Shown one piece after another: positions 22,633 through 31,233 of a DNA stretch of 64,000 bases (its first letter is position 1; each line of letters begins with the position of its first letter). The position numbers and the translations under genes were made by a program. This DNA comes from a virus: positions 1 to 64,000 of IMG/VR virus record IMGVR_UViG_3300007513_002297; one strand, 5' to 3'. The notes under the pieces are model-generated. The model was given only the letters and a program-made list of their open reading frames with translations. It had not been told where the DNA came from and did not search any database.

Positions 22633-23308
22633 AAAAAAGATAGTTTGCCTAATTCCTGCCCGTGGAGGTAGCAAGGGTGTTCCAAAAAAGAATATAATTG
22701 ATTTTGGGGGCAAACCTTTAGTAGCCCATAGCATCGAACACGCAGTTGGATCCAAACATATTGATTTTGTGTATTTATCTTCGGATAGTGAAGAAATTTT
22801 AGAGATTGGCAAAACATATGGCGCAATACCGCTAATAAGATCACCAGAACTATCACACGACTACGCCACACTGGAAGCGCTGGTCAAAAACTTTTTAACA
22901 ATTACAAAAAACGTTGATATAATAGTGATGCTACAACCAACATCGCCCTTGCGTACTAGCCAAGATATAGACAATGCCATTGATGCGTTTTTTGAACAAG
23001 ACGTTGATTCTTTGTTTTCTGCCGTTGAGTTGGAAGATTTCTTTATCTGGAAGAGGGACACAAACGGGAGCCTCCAAAGTGTCAATTATGATTTTGAAAA
23101 CAGGCAACGAAGACAAGATATCAGTGGACAGGTTGTAGAAAATGGATCGATTTATATATTTAAACCCTCGGTTGTAATAGAAAACAATAATAGGCTTGGC
23201 GGAAAAATTGGTGTTTCTATTATGGATCCATGGAAAATACATGAAGTAGATTCATATGATGATTTAGAAATGTGTAGATTTGTTTATAACCAAAAGGTAT
23301 TAAAGTGA
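22625..23308 (+). CDS. neuA: NeuA-like CMP-nonulosonate cytidylyltransferase
   Basis: A 227-aa nucleotidyltransferase. The start IVCLIPARGGSKGVPKKNI is the CTP-binding signature of CMP-sialic acid synthetases (A-R-x-G-S-K-x-x-x-x-K-N), and MLQPTSPLRTSQDIDNAI and ENGSIYIF are also typical. It would activate the acid made by the NeuB homologue as a CMP sugar. ATG 22625 lies 65 bases after the neuB stop. The stop overlaps the next GTG. Confidence 0.88.
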   Translation: MNKKKIVCLIPARGGSKGVPKKNIIDFGGKPLVAHSIEHAVGSKHIDFVYLSSDSEEILEIGKTYGAIPLIRSPELSHDYATLEALVKNFLTITKNVDIIVMLQPTSPLRTSQDIDNAIDAFFEQDVDSLFSAVELEDFFIWKRDTNGSLQSVNYDFENRQRRQDISGQVVENGSIYIFKPSVVIENNNRLGGKIGVSIMDPWKIHEVDSYDDLEMCRFVYNQKVLK

Positions 23309-24276
23309 GCGATAGATTAGTATATTTTAATGGTAATTTTGTACCAGAGTCTGAAGCAAAAATTTCAATTTATGATTCTGCATTAATGTTTGGAGATATG
23401 GTATTTGAAATGACACGTTCTTTTAATAAAGAGCAATTCAAACTCCGCGAACACTTAGAGAGACTATATGTTGGTATAAAGTATTTGCAAATTCCACTTG
23501 AAATGACAATAGATGAGATGGAAGAAGCTGTTTATAAGACCATAGAGGCGAACGAACCATTTTTCAGAGAAGATGATGAACATCGCATTATGATTGATAT
23601 TACGCGAGGTTTATTGGGACTCTATGATAAGCGTGTTGAAAGTGTTGAATCTGGCGTCAATGTTATAATTGCAGATTTTCCACTACGTTGGACAGTTGCA
23701 TCGATGGGACATTTATTTGATAAGGGAATTAATGCAGTTATTCCCTCTCAAAGAGCAATCCCTGCACGTTTGCTTGAACCAAAAATAAAAAACAGAAGCA
23801 GAATACATTATCTAATGGCAAATATCGAAGTATCTCAGTTCGCCGGAAGTGATAACTGGGCACTTTTGTTGGATGAGGACGGCTTTGTTGCGGAAGGTAC
23901 GGGAGATAATTTTTTCATTGTCAAAGATGGCGCAATTATCACCCCCGAGGGTAGAAATATTTTAAGAGGCATAAGTAGAGAATATATTTTTGAACTTGCA
24001 AAACAACATAATTTATGTTGCGTTGAAAAAAATATAGAACCATATGATGTCTATACGGCAGATGAAGCGTTTATGACAGGTACGCCGTTTTGCCTATTGC
24101 CTGTTACTAAGTTAAATGGGCGTGATATTGGTGATGGAAAGCCAGGAAAAATAACAACATTTTTACTGGATAAATGGAGTGAAAACGTTGGTGTGAATAT
24201 TGTCTCCCAGATTAAATCATATGCCGACGAGGTTAAGATGGAATCACCGTCACCCTATGAGTTTAAGAGGAAGTAG
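23305..24276 (+). CDS. Class IV PLP aminotransferase (IlvE/Dat-like)
   Basis: A 323-aa fold-type IV aminotransferase. It starts with VYFNGNFVPESEAKISIYD and ALMFGDMVFEMTRSF, typical of the family. The predicted PLP lysine is in EPKIKNRSRIHYLMAN, the cofactor glutamate region is VAEGTGDNFF (canonical EG-[ST]-x-N), and TGTPFCLLPV forms the C-terminal pocket. Members include branched-chain and D-amino-acid aminotransferases and 4-amino-4-deoxychorismate lyase, so specificity is unresolved. GTG 23305 in a GTGA overlap with neuA. It may work on a keto acid related to the TPP and PanB enzymes, or aminate a sugar-derived ketone. Confidence 0.82.
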   Translation: MSDRLVYFNGNFVPESEAKISIYDSALMFGDMVFEMTRSFNKEQFKLREHLERLYVGIKYLQIPLEMTIDEMEEAVYKTIEANEPFFREDDEHRIMIDITRGLLGLYDKRVESVESGVNVIIADFPLRWTVASMGHLFDKGINAVIPSQRAIPARLLEPKIKNRSRIHYLMANIEVSQFAGSDNWALLLDEDGFVAEGTGDNFFIVKDGAIITPEGRNILRGISREYIFELAKQHNLCCVEKNIEPYDVYTADEAFMTGTPFCLLPVTKLNGRDIGDGKPGKITTFLLDKWSENVGVNIVSQIKSYADEVKMESPSPYEFKRK

Positions 24277-25049
24277 TGGAACTTGGAATAATACAAGGTA
24301 GATTGTCGATGCCGGTCCACAATCATATGCAAGAGTTTCCACCTAATTGGAAAAAGGAATTTGAACTTCTTGATAGATGCGGGTTAAGCCATATTGAATG
24401 GTTGATTACGAAAGGTACCGCAAAGTCCAATCCAGCATTTGACGAAACTGTATCCCTTCAAGATTTGCCTATTAGTTCATATTGTGCAGATACGCTAGTA
24501 GACATAGGAGTGACCGATGAAGATTATCTCAAGGAACACTTGCAACCAATTTGTGAATCTGCGGTTCGCAACAAAATAAGCACAATTACGATTCCACTTT
24601 TGGAAGACAGTAGCGTGGAAGACCCAGAACTTAGACAAAAATTTAAAAATTTAATTGCACAATACGTAACAAAATATCCTAATTTAAAGTTTTCTTTTGA
24701 ATGTGAATTGACAATTGAGGGATTACAGAATATAATAGAATTATCTGAAAATTTTTATGTTACCTATGATACGGGTAATATTACATCATATGGCTTAGAC
24801 CATGTTGACTACATTAACGCCTTCCATGAAAGAATAAATAACGTACATTTAAAAGATAGAACCTATGATGCAAAAACAGTTTATCCCACCACAGGAGATA
24901 CTGATTTTAAATTAATTTTTAAGACGTTATCTGATGTTGGGTATGATGGGTTTTACACATTACAAACCGCTAGAGGTAAAACAGGAATAGAGGCAGTTAC
25001 AGTAATGCAACATACAAACATTTTAAGAGGACTACACAATGCAAAATAA
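24276..25049 (+). CDS. Sugar-phosphate isomerase/epimerase-like TIM barrel
   Basis: A 257-aa member of the xylose isomerase-like/AP endonuclease 2 superfamily. It begins MELGIIQGRLSMP and has metal-ligand segments FSFECELTIEG, YVTYDTGNI and NNVHLKDR, near the positions where this fold binds divalent metals. GTG 24276 shares one base with the previous stop and has GAGGAAG upstream. Similar genes are found in nonulosonic-acid and glycan clusters, but the reaction is unknown. Confidence 0.75.
   Translation: MELGIIQGRLSMPVHNHMQEFPPNWKKEFELLDRCGLSHIEWLITKGTAKSNPAFDETVSLQDLPISSYCADTLVDIGVTDEDYLKEHLQPICESAVRNKISTITIPLLEDSSVEDPELRQKFKNLIAQYVTKYPNLKFSFECELTIEGLQNIIELSENFYVTYDTGNITSYGLDHVDYINAFHERINNVHLKDRTYDAKTVYPTTGDTDFKLIFKTLSDVGYDGFYTLQTARGKTGIEAVTVMQHTNILRGLHNAK
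24708..24736 (+). promoter_or_regulatory. Perfect sigma-70 promoter inside the TIM-barrel gene
   Basis: TTGACA (24708-24713), 17-base spacer, TATAAT (24731-24736): full consensus at ideal spacing. It is within coding sequence (Leu-Thr ... Asn-Ile-Ile), about 300 bases before the SDR at 25039, and could drive 25039-30543 separately from the neuB block. Confidence 0.6.
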
Positions 25050-25857
25050 TATTTTCGATCTCACTGGAAAAATTGCCGTCATTACCGGTGCTGGAGGTCT
25101 ACTTGGACCAAAGCATGCTGAAGCAATTCTTGATTTTGGAGGTCGTGTAATTTTGACCGATCATCATCTTGATAGAGTCCAGCAGGCGGCCGCCAAGTTA
25201 AACGAGAGGTATGGGGAAGGTTCAGCCACAGCCTATCACATGGATGTGACGGATCCAAAGTCTGTGGCTGGTGTGGTCGATCTATGCGATAGAATCGATA
25301 TTCTAATCAACAATGCTGCTAAGGATCCAAAGGTCAAAAAAGAGGCAGGGCTAACACCCGATAGCAGATTTGAGACAATGACGTCTGAATATTGGTTTGA
25401 GGGAGTCGACGCCGCGATGAATGGTACTTTTTTCTGTTCTCAAGCCGTTTCTAATAAAATGCTTGAACATGACGGCGGTGTCATATTAAACATCTCCTCG
25501 GACCTTGGCGTTATTGCTCCCGACCAGCGTCTGTACAGAAAAGAGGATATTGAAGAAGATAGACAGAATGTAAAGCCGATAACTTATTCTGCTGCAAAAT
25601 GGGCCATTATCGGAATGACAAAATACCTTTCTGTTTATTTTGCACAGAAGGGCATTAGAGTCAATTGCTTGAGTCCAACTGGCGTCTATAACAATCATCC
25701 TGAAGCTTTTGTCAAAAAGCTTTCCAATATTATTCCAATGGGAAGAATGGCAGACATAGACGAGTACAAGGGCGCCATAGTATTTTTGTGTTCAGATGCT
25801 AGTTCATATATGACTGGTGAGAATATGGTTATAGATGGTGGCAAAACAGTATGGTAG
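25039..25857 (+). CDS. Short-chain dehydrogenase/reductase (PtmA-like)
   Basis: A 272-aa classical SDR. The cofactor loop is TGAGGLLG, NNAA follows, then the catalytic NISSD, the Y-x3-K in TYSAAK, and the C-terminal GENMVIDGG that is typical of the family. Similar oxidoreductases (PtmA type) occur in flagellin-glycosylation and legionaminic-acid loci, often with NeuB/NeuA homologues as here. Overlaps the neighbours by 11 and 7 bases. Substrate is probably a sugar or a nonulosonate precursor. Confidence 0.8.
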   Translation: MQNNIFDLTGKIAVITGAGGLLGPKHAEAILDFGGRVILTDHHLDRVQQAAAKLNERYGEGSATAYHMDVTDPKSVAGVVDLCDRIDILINNAAKDPKVKKEAGLTPDSRFETMTSEYWFEGVDAAMNGTFFCSQAVSNKMLEHDGGVILNISSDLGVIAPDQRLYRKEDIEEDRQNVKPITYSAAKWAIIGMTKYLSVYFAQKGIRVNCLSPTGVYNNHPEAFVKKLSNIIPMGRMADIDEYKGAIVFLCSDASSYMTGENMVIDGGKTVW

Positions 25858-26219
25858 AGGACAAGGTCAAATTACCCATGAAGGTTGTCCCAAAGGGTTG
25901 GGGTCATGAACTATGGATTGTAAATAAGGAAGAGTATTGCGGCAAGCTTCTTTTTATAAAAGAAGGAAAGCGGTGTTCTTGGCACCGTCATGTTACAAAA
26001 GATGAAGTTTTTTACCTACAATCTGGAAAGCTTCTGGTGAAATATTCGGAAGAAGACGATTTAGAGAATGCTCATGAGTTGACCCTGGTTCCTGGTGATA
26101 ATTTCTATGTATATCCCGGATTGAGACATCAGATGTACGCATTCGAAGATTCAGAGCTTTTTGAGTTTTCCACGCAGCACTTTGATAGTGACAGCTATAG
26201 GATAATAAAGGGTGATTAA
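25851..26219 (+). CDS. Cupin-domain protein (mannose-6-phosphate isomerase-like)
   Basis: A 122-aa single cupin barrel with the metal-binding motif HRHVTKDEVFYLQSGKLLVKY and second motif PGDNFYVYPGLRHQM. It resembles the C-terminal domain of ManC/type II phosphomannose isomerases and small sugar-binding cupins. It could isomerise or bind a phosphosugar, but the activity cannot be assigned. ATG 25851 overlaps the SDR stop. Confidence 0.78.
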   Translation: MVEDKVKLPMKVVPKGWGHELWIVNKEEYCGKLLFIKEGKRCSWHRHVTKDEVFYLQSGKLLVKYSEEDDLENAHELTLVPGDNFYVYPGLRHQMYAFEDSELFEFSTQHFDSDSYRIIKGD

Positions 26220-26221
26220 TA

Positions 26222-27067
26222 ATGAGTTGTCCCCTTTGTCATAGTGAGAACACTCCGCAAACAGAGGGTCTTGTAAGGGATTTACCAGAAATTCCAGTGC
26301 TCAAATGTAGCGATTGTAGCCTTGTCTTTCTTGGTAGCTTTGATCATATTCATGATGAGTTCTATGAAGGGTCAGAAATGAGAGTAGGTGAAGATATCGA
26401 TATATGGATATCAGAGACCAAAGGTGATGATGAAAGACGGTTCCGGTACCTATATGACTCCTTAAGAGGCGCAGATGTGCTTGATTTTGGCGCAGGTAAT
26501 GGTGGGTTCTTAAGGTTGGCAAAACAAGAAGCTAGCTCAGTTGCAACCGTAGAATTAGATAAGGAACTTTCTCCTCTATTTGAGCGTGATGATATTCCCT
26601 ATTATCGTTTTTTGAAAGATATTCCCGCGAATAAACAGTTTGATTTAATAACAGCTTTTCATGTCATTGAGCACTTAAAAGACCCTGTAGGTTTTTTAAG
26701 AGAAGTTTCTTCATTATTACGCTCTAGTGGTAGTCTTTATCTTGAGTTCCCTAATGCAAATGATGCTCTTGTGTCACTTTACGGCTCAAAGGCCTTTTCT
26801 AAATTCACCTATTGGAGTTGTCACCTTATGTTGTTTAACCATGAAACGATTAAAATCGCCATTAAAGAAGCTGGACTGCAATGTAGAAATATAAGACAGG
26901 TGCAACGCTATCCACTTTCTAATCATCTATATTGGTTGGCAAAAGGTCTACCAGGAGGACACAACGTATGGTCATTTCTAGACAATCAATTACTTAATAC
27001 AGAATATGAGAGAATGCTGGCTAATACAAAAGCTTGTGACACATTGTTGGTGGAGGTTTCACTATGA
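26222..27067 (+). CDS. Class I SAM methyltransferase with zinc finger
   Basis: A 281-aa methyltransferase. An N-terminal zinc finger (CPLCHS ... CSDC, residues 3-6 and 29-32) precedes the SAM site VLDFGAGNGGFL, followed by FHVIEHLKDP and the product-side segment LYLEFPNANDA. This pairing of finger and Methyltransf_23-type core is common in glycan clusters, where the enzyme methylates sugars. The stop overlaps the next start as ATGA. Confidence 0.82.
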   Translation: MSCPLCHSENTPQTEGLVRDLPEIPVLKCSDCSLVFLGSFDHIHDEFYEGSEMRVGEDIDIWISETKGDDERRFRYLYDSLRGADVLDFGAGNGGFLRLAKQEASSVATVELDKELSPLFERDDIPYYRFLKDIPANKQFDLITAFHVIEHLKDPVGFLREVSSLLRSSGSLYLEFPNANDALVSLYGSKAFSKFTYWSCHLMLFNHETIKIAIKEAGLQCRNIRQVQRYPLSNHLYWLAKGLPGGHNVWSFLDNQLLNTEYERMLANTKACDTLLVEVSL

Positions 27068-27375
27068 TTTATTACGTTGACATAGATGAAACGATTTGTA
27101 GCTATCCAGAAGAACGGGCTTATGAAAAAGCAGTTCCGATTGTTGAAAATATCAGCAGGATCAATGCGCTATACGAAGAGGGTAATACGGTTGTATATTG
27201 GACGGCCCGAGGTGCTACTACCGGGATTGACTGGGCGGATATTACCCAAAAACAATTATCCCAATGGGGAGCAAAACATCACGAACTAAAAATGAATAAG
27301 CCACATTACGACTTGTTTATATGTGATAAAGCTATAAATTCATATGAGTATTTTAAAGGAGAGGCTAACAAATAA
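27064..27375 (+). CDS. Small HAD-type phosphatase (capsule-cluster type)
   Basis: A 103-aa protein starting MIYYVDIDETICSY, with the HAD nucleophile D6-x-D8-E, then a conserved YWTARG segment and a C-terminal HYDLFICDKAINSYEYF. Such short HAD proteins occur often in capsule and LPS loci and may remove a phosphate from a sugar-phosphate precursor. It overlaps both neighbours. Confidence 0.72.
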   Translation: MIYYVDIDETICSYPEERAYEKAVPIVENISRINALYEEGNTVVYWTARGATTGIDWADITQKQLSQWGAKHHELKMNKPHYDLFICDKAINSYEYFKGEANK

Positions 27376-28655
27376 TGAAAGTATATAAAGACATTAACCA
27401 CTGCAGAGTATGTGGTTCTCCAGATCTAACAGAAGTGATAAGCGTTAAAGAGCAATATTTGTCTCCTAGGTTTGTTACGACAAATGAAAACAATTCTTTG
27501 GCAAACATCCGAGTGCCACAAACTCTTGTGGTGTGTGACCGAAGCAATAGACCCGACGCGTGTGGTTTGTTGCAACTTAGAGAGACCGTCGAGCCGGATT
27601 ATTTATATCGTGAATATTTTTATCGTTCTGGTGTGAGCGACACAATGCGTAAGGATTTAAAAAATGTCGTAGATACAGTTTTAAGCAAAGTCGCTCTCGA
27701 AGACGATAATGTGGTAGTTGATATTGGCGCCAATGATTGTACAATGATTAGTTATTTTCCTTCTAACTTAGTTCGCATTGGCGTGGAGCCGGCACAAAAT
27801 ATCGATTGGACAAATGTAGACTCCGACATTAAGATTGTAAATGATTATTTTTCCCAAAATTCATTAAGCGAAACATTACAAGGAAAAAAAGTCAAAATCT
27901 TTACTTCGTGTGCGATGTTTTATGATTTAGATGATCCAAATAGTTTTGTTGCTGATATTAAGTCGCTTCTTCATGAGAATGGAGTTTGGTGCATTCAATT
28001 AAGTTATTTACCCCTAATGCTAAAGAATATAAATTTTTATGATATTTGTAACGAACATCTAGAATATTATTCTTTGCATACATTAAATTATTTAATGAAG
28101 CAAAATGGATTAGAAATCTTTGATGCTGTTGAGAACGATGTTAATGGCGGAAGCGTACGCGTGATGATCACTCACCTTGAACGTAAAGTTGAAAAAACTG
28201 ATAGTTTTGATTCATTGATTGAGGAAGAGAAGCAGATGAACCTCTTTGATAAGCAAACGTATATTAATTTTCATGAAGAGATTTTAAAATTAAAAGATAA
28301 AATTAAAAACACAATTGGCGTAGAGATTAAAAACGGCAACACGGTGCTGGGATTAGGTGCTTCCACCAAAGGAAATATGCTTTTACAGTTGTTTGGGATT
28401 GGTAAAGAAACCATTCCATATATCAGTGAGCGCAATCCTGACAAAGTAGGGCTCAAAACCTTAGGAACTGACATTGAATTGATTTCGGAAGAAAAAGCAA
28501 GACAACTTAGCCCTAGTTATATGCTTGTTTTGCCCTGGTATTTTAAAGATGAAATTGTAATCAGAGAGCAAGAATATATTCAAAACGGAGGAAAATTGCT
28601 TTTCCCGATGCCATACCCTCATATTGTTCATAAAGATGGAGAAACAAAGTTATGA
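27375..28655 (+). CDS. Sugar C-methyltransferase (NDP-hexose type)
   Basis: A 426-aa protein in the three-part layout of sugar C-methyltransferases. The N-terminal zinc-binding domain has CRVCGSPDL and a second Cys pair (C and C in VVCDRSNRPDACG). The SAM-binding core follows with VVDIGANDCTMISYF. The C-terminal domain has GASTKGNMLLQLFG. The catalytic segment DICNEHLEYYS agrees with the EHxxYY motif of TylC3/TcaB9-type enzymes, which methylate C-3 of a 4-keto sugar. With the E1 dehydrase, 4,6-dehydratase and TPP enzyme this supports a branched deoxy-sugar product. Confidence 0.87.
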   Translation: MKVYKDINHCRVCGSPDLTEVISVKEQYLSPRFVTTNENNSLANIRVPQTLVVCDRSNRPDACGLLQLRETVEPDYLYREYFYRSGVSDTMRKDLKNVVDTVLSKVALEDDNVVVDIGANDCTMISYFPSNLVRIGVEPAQNIDWTNVDSDIKIVNDYFSQNSLSETLQGKKVKIFTSCAMFYDLDDPNSFVADIKSLLHENGVWCIQLSYLPLMLKNINFYDICNEHLEYYSLHTLNYLMKQNGLEIFDAVENDVNGGSVRVMITHLERKVEKTDSFDSLIEEEKQMNLFDKQTYINFHEEILKLKDKIKNTIGVEIKNGNTVLGLGASTKGNMLLQLFGIGKETIPYISERNPDKVGLKTLGTDIELISEEKARQLSPSYMLVLPWYFKDEIVIREQEYIQNGGKLLFPMPYPHIVHKDGETKL

Positions 28656-29548
28656 AAGTCGTTGTGACGGGCGGAACTGGCTTCGTTGGACAAAGGCTCA
28701 AAAAGATAAGACCAGATTGGATATATCTTTCATCGAAAGATTATGATTTAGTTTCCACTGAAGATTGTAAAAGAATGTATTGTGAATTACAACCCGATGC
28801 GGTTTTGCATATGGCAGGAAAGGTCGGCGGCATTGGCGCTAATGATGCACATCCGGCAGAATTTTATTATTTAAATACAATGATCAATACGAATGTTATT
28901 CATCAAGGCTACTTGCATGGAGTTAAAAGAATTTTAGCGACTTTAAGCACGTGTACATTCCCAGATGTGGTAGAGAATTATCCTTTGACCGAGAGTGATA
29001 TTTTATCTGGGCCACCAGCCAAGACTAACCTTTCTTATGGCTACGCTAAGCGTTCTTTGTATGTTCAAATAAATTCATATAGAAAACAATATGGAGTAAA
29101 TTATTCCACCTTTTGTCCTTCTAATCTCTACGGACCCGGTGACAATTTTGATTCATTAAGTTCACACTTTGTGGCAGCTTTGATATCTAAAATTGCTAAA
29201 GCAAAAGATGGAGACACAATAGAACTGTGGGGTACCGGCACACCTTTACGCCAACAACTATATGTTGATGATTTGTGTGAGATAATTCCGATGCTTTTGG
29301 AAAAGCACAATGGCGACGAACCATTGATTGTTGCCCCGAATGAAAACTTAAGCATTGATGAGATGACAGAGATATTAATATCCCAAGTACACAAAAATAT
29401 TGAAATTGTTTATAATAATAAATTGGATGGACAATTTCGAAAAGACGGGAGCAATAAGCGTCTGAAAGAAGTAATAGGAGACTATCATTTTACCACTTTC
29501 CAAGAGGGCGTTTTAAAAACATATGACAACTATAGAGAGAACCGATGA
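28652..29548 (+). CDS. fcl: GDP-L-fucose synthase-like epimerase-reductase
   Basis: A 298-aa extended SDR. The cofactor loop is [11 protein letters not shown], followed by [19 protein letters not shown], the STCTFP segment and the Y-x3-K in YGYAKR, all strongly indicating GDP-L-fucose synthase (WcaG/Fcl). It would turn GDP-4-keto-6-deoxymannose into GDP-L-fucose or a related sugar. It overlaps the gmd gene by four bases, which fits the usual gmd-fcl pairing, although the order here is fcl then gmd. Confidence 0.88.
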   Translation: MKVVVTGGTGFVGQRLKKIRPDWIYLSSKDYDLVSTEDCKRMYCELQPDAVLHMAGKVGGIGANDAHPAEFYYLNTMINTNVIHQGYLHGVKRILATLSTCTFPDVVENYPLTESDILSGPPAKTNLSYGYAKRSLYVQINSYRKQYGVNYSTFCPSNLYGPGDNFDSLSSHFVAALISKIAKAKDGDTIELWGTGTPLRQQLYVDDLCEIIPMLLEKHNGDEPLIVAPNENLSIDEMTEILISQVHKNIEIVYNNKLDGQFRKDGSNKRLKEVIGDYHFTTFQEGVLKTYDNYRENR

Positions 29549-30543
29549 CTGAAAAAAAGAAAACAGCACTTATAACCGGCATCACCGGTCAAGATGGCTC
29601 TTATTTAGCCGATTTTTTGTTACAAAAGGGTTATCACGTTGTAGGTATTAAGCGCCGCACGTCGCTGTTGTCAACTGATCGAATTGATCACATTTTTGAT
29701 GATCTGGAAAGCGTAATAAATTTTGACATGGCTTATGGCAATGTGATTGATGCAGGCAATATCTATAGATTATTACAAGAAACTCAGCCAGATGAAATTT
29801 ATAATTTAGCTGCGCAATCACACGTAAGGGTTTCGTTTGAAACTCCCGAAGAGACTGCAAAAATTGTTGCCATGGGAACCCTTCGGCTTTTAGAAGCTGT
29901 AAGAAACGTCTGCCCAAGTGCGAAATTTTATCAAGCTTCGTCATCTGAAATGTTTGGTGACAATCCTGAAAACCCTCAAAACGAAGATACGAGATTGCTG
30001 CCTGCAAGTCCGTATGCGTGTTCAAAAGTTTTTGCTCACCATCTTTGCAGAAATTATAGAGAAAGCTACAATTTGCATGCATCTAGTGGTATTTTATTTA
30101 ATCATGAATCTCCTCGAAGAGGTGAAACATTTGTGACTAGAAAGATTACTTTAGCGGCCGCCCGAATTAAAGCGGGGATCCAAGATAAACTTTATTTGGG
30201 AAACCTTGACGCTAAGCGCGACTGGGGCTTTGCCGGCGATTTCGTGGAAGCCATGTGGTTGATGTTGCAACAAGAGGAGCCGGATGATTATGTTATAGCC
30301 ACCGGCGAAACTCATACAGTTCGTGAATTTCTTGAGGAAGTTTTCGAAATTGCAGGATTAGACATCGAGAAGCACGTCGAAATTGATTCGAGACTATTTA
30401 GACCACATGAAGTTCCCTTACTTTTGGGAGATCCTACGAAAGCGAAAAAGAAACTCGGATGGGAACCCAAAGTCAAATTTAAACAATTAGCAAAAATGAT
30501 GTACGAAGAAGATCTTAAAGTGGCTTATCGCACACACATATAA
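29545..30543 (+). CDS. gmd: GDP-mannose 4,6-dehydratase
   Basis: A 332-aa extended SDR converting GDP-mannose to GDP-4-keto-6-deoxymannose. Signatures are [34 protein letters not shown], the catalytic SSSEMFGD, the PYACSK Y-x3-[18 protein letters not shown] and [15 protein letters not shown]. It is about 40 residues shorter than many bacterial Gmd enzymes. It ends the glycan island. GDP-mannose must come from the PMM product plus a pyrophosphorylase that is not in this window. Confidence 0.92.
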   Translation: MTEKKKTALITGITGQDGSYLADFLLQKGYHVVGIKRRTSLLSTDRIDHIFDDLESVINFDMAYGNVIDAGNIYRLLQETQPDEIYNLAAQSHVRVSFETPEETAKIVAMGTLRLLEAVRNVCPSAKFYQASSSEMFGDNPENPQNEDTRLLPASPYACSKVFAHHLCRNYRESYNLHASSGILFNHESPRRGETFVTRKITLAAARIKAGIQDKLYLGNLDAKRDWGFAGDFVEAMWLMLQQEEPDDYVIATGETHTVREFLEEVFEIAGLDIEKHVEIDSRLFRPHEVPLLLGDPTKAKKKLGWEPKVKFKQLAKMMYEEDLKVAYRTHI

Positions 30544-30555
30544 AGGAGAAATAGA

Positions 30556-30744
30556 ATGAACTTGAAAAAATTTGTTAAAAGCTGGTTTTCAGAACCAGAA
30601 CCAACGCCAGTAGTTGTTGAACCTGAAGTTGATCTTGCTGACTTAAAACTATCTGAACTTAGGGCAGTGGCAAAAGAGCGCGGAATGAAAGGTTATACAA
30701 AATATAAAAAAGCTGAATTATTACAATTACTTAAAGGAGAATAA
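30556..30744 (+). CDS. Small SAP/Rho_N-like protein (62 aa)
   Basis: A 62-aa protein after a good AAAGGAG. The N-terminal half is low-complexity (EPEPTPVVVEPEVD), followed by LADLKLSELRAVAKERGMKG and YTKYKKAELLQLLKGE, the helix-extended-helix of SAP/Rho_N domains that bind nucleic acid. It lies in a run of small genes between the glycan island and the sigma factor. Its role is unknown; binding DNA near the late-gene switch is a guess. Confidence 0.75.
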   Translation: MNLKKFVKSWFSEPEPTPVVVEPEVDLADLKLSELRAVAKERGMKGYTKYKKAELLQLLKGE

Positions 30745-30745
30745 A

Positions 30746-30970
30746 ATGAGCAATAAAATAGAAAATATGAAGTTATCTACTCAAGCTATGGGAGCCATTA
30801 TGATGGCCCTCCAGGAGTCTTTGATGAATCAAATGGACATTGTGCCAATTTTACAGAATTTTGATTTAACAATGACGCAAGACGGGCTTATAGTGAACAA
30901 TCCCCCCACAGTGCGAGTTTCTGACAGTTCAGAGATTACTGAACAAGATTTAGCCAAAATGGTAAAATAA
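30746..30970 (+). CDS. Hypothetical protein (74 aa)
   Basis: No family recognised. AAAGGAG precedes the ATG and the stop overlaps the following start by one base (TAATG). The N-terminal half is Met-rich and helical (TQAMGAIMMALQESLMNQ), and the C-terminal part looks like short beta-strands ending in a Lys. No signal peptide or membrane segment. The tight operon spacing on both sides supports expression with its neighbours. Confidence 0.65.
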   Translation: MSNKIENMKLSTQAMGAIMMALQESLMNQMDIVPILQNFDLTMTQDGLIVNNPPTVRVSDSSEITEQDLAKMVK

Positions 30971-31233
30971 TGCCTCGCTATCGTTATGTGTGCACAGAAT
31001 GCTCCACGGAGCATATAATTTTTCATTTATATGAAGAAGAGCCTTTAACGAATTGCAGCACTTTAGAATGTGAAGGGCGCTTGGTACGAAGTGTTACCAA
31101 GCCCGTGGTACCCCATGTGCTTCCTGTTGAAACAACAAGTGGGAAACTAACGGAAGAATTTATAGAAGAGAGCAAGGAAGCCTTAAGGCAGCAGAAACAA
31201 GAAGCCAAAGAGAGTACCTATGAGCCGTCTTGA
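30970..31233 (+). CDS. FmdB-type zinc-ribbon protein (87 aa)
   Basis: The N-terminus MPRYRYVCTECSTEHIIFHL with C8-x2-C11, and a second pair in NCSTLECEGRLVR, form a zinc ribbon of the FmdB/regulatory-protein type. The remaining half is a charged helix. Such small zinc ribbons occur widely in phages, with uncertain roles. Overlaps the next gene by 14 bases. Confidence 0.72.
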   Translation: MPRYRYVCTECSTEHIIFHLYEEEPLTNCSTLECEGRLVRSVTKPVVPHVLPVETTSGKLTEEFIEESKEALRQQKQEAKESTYEPS

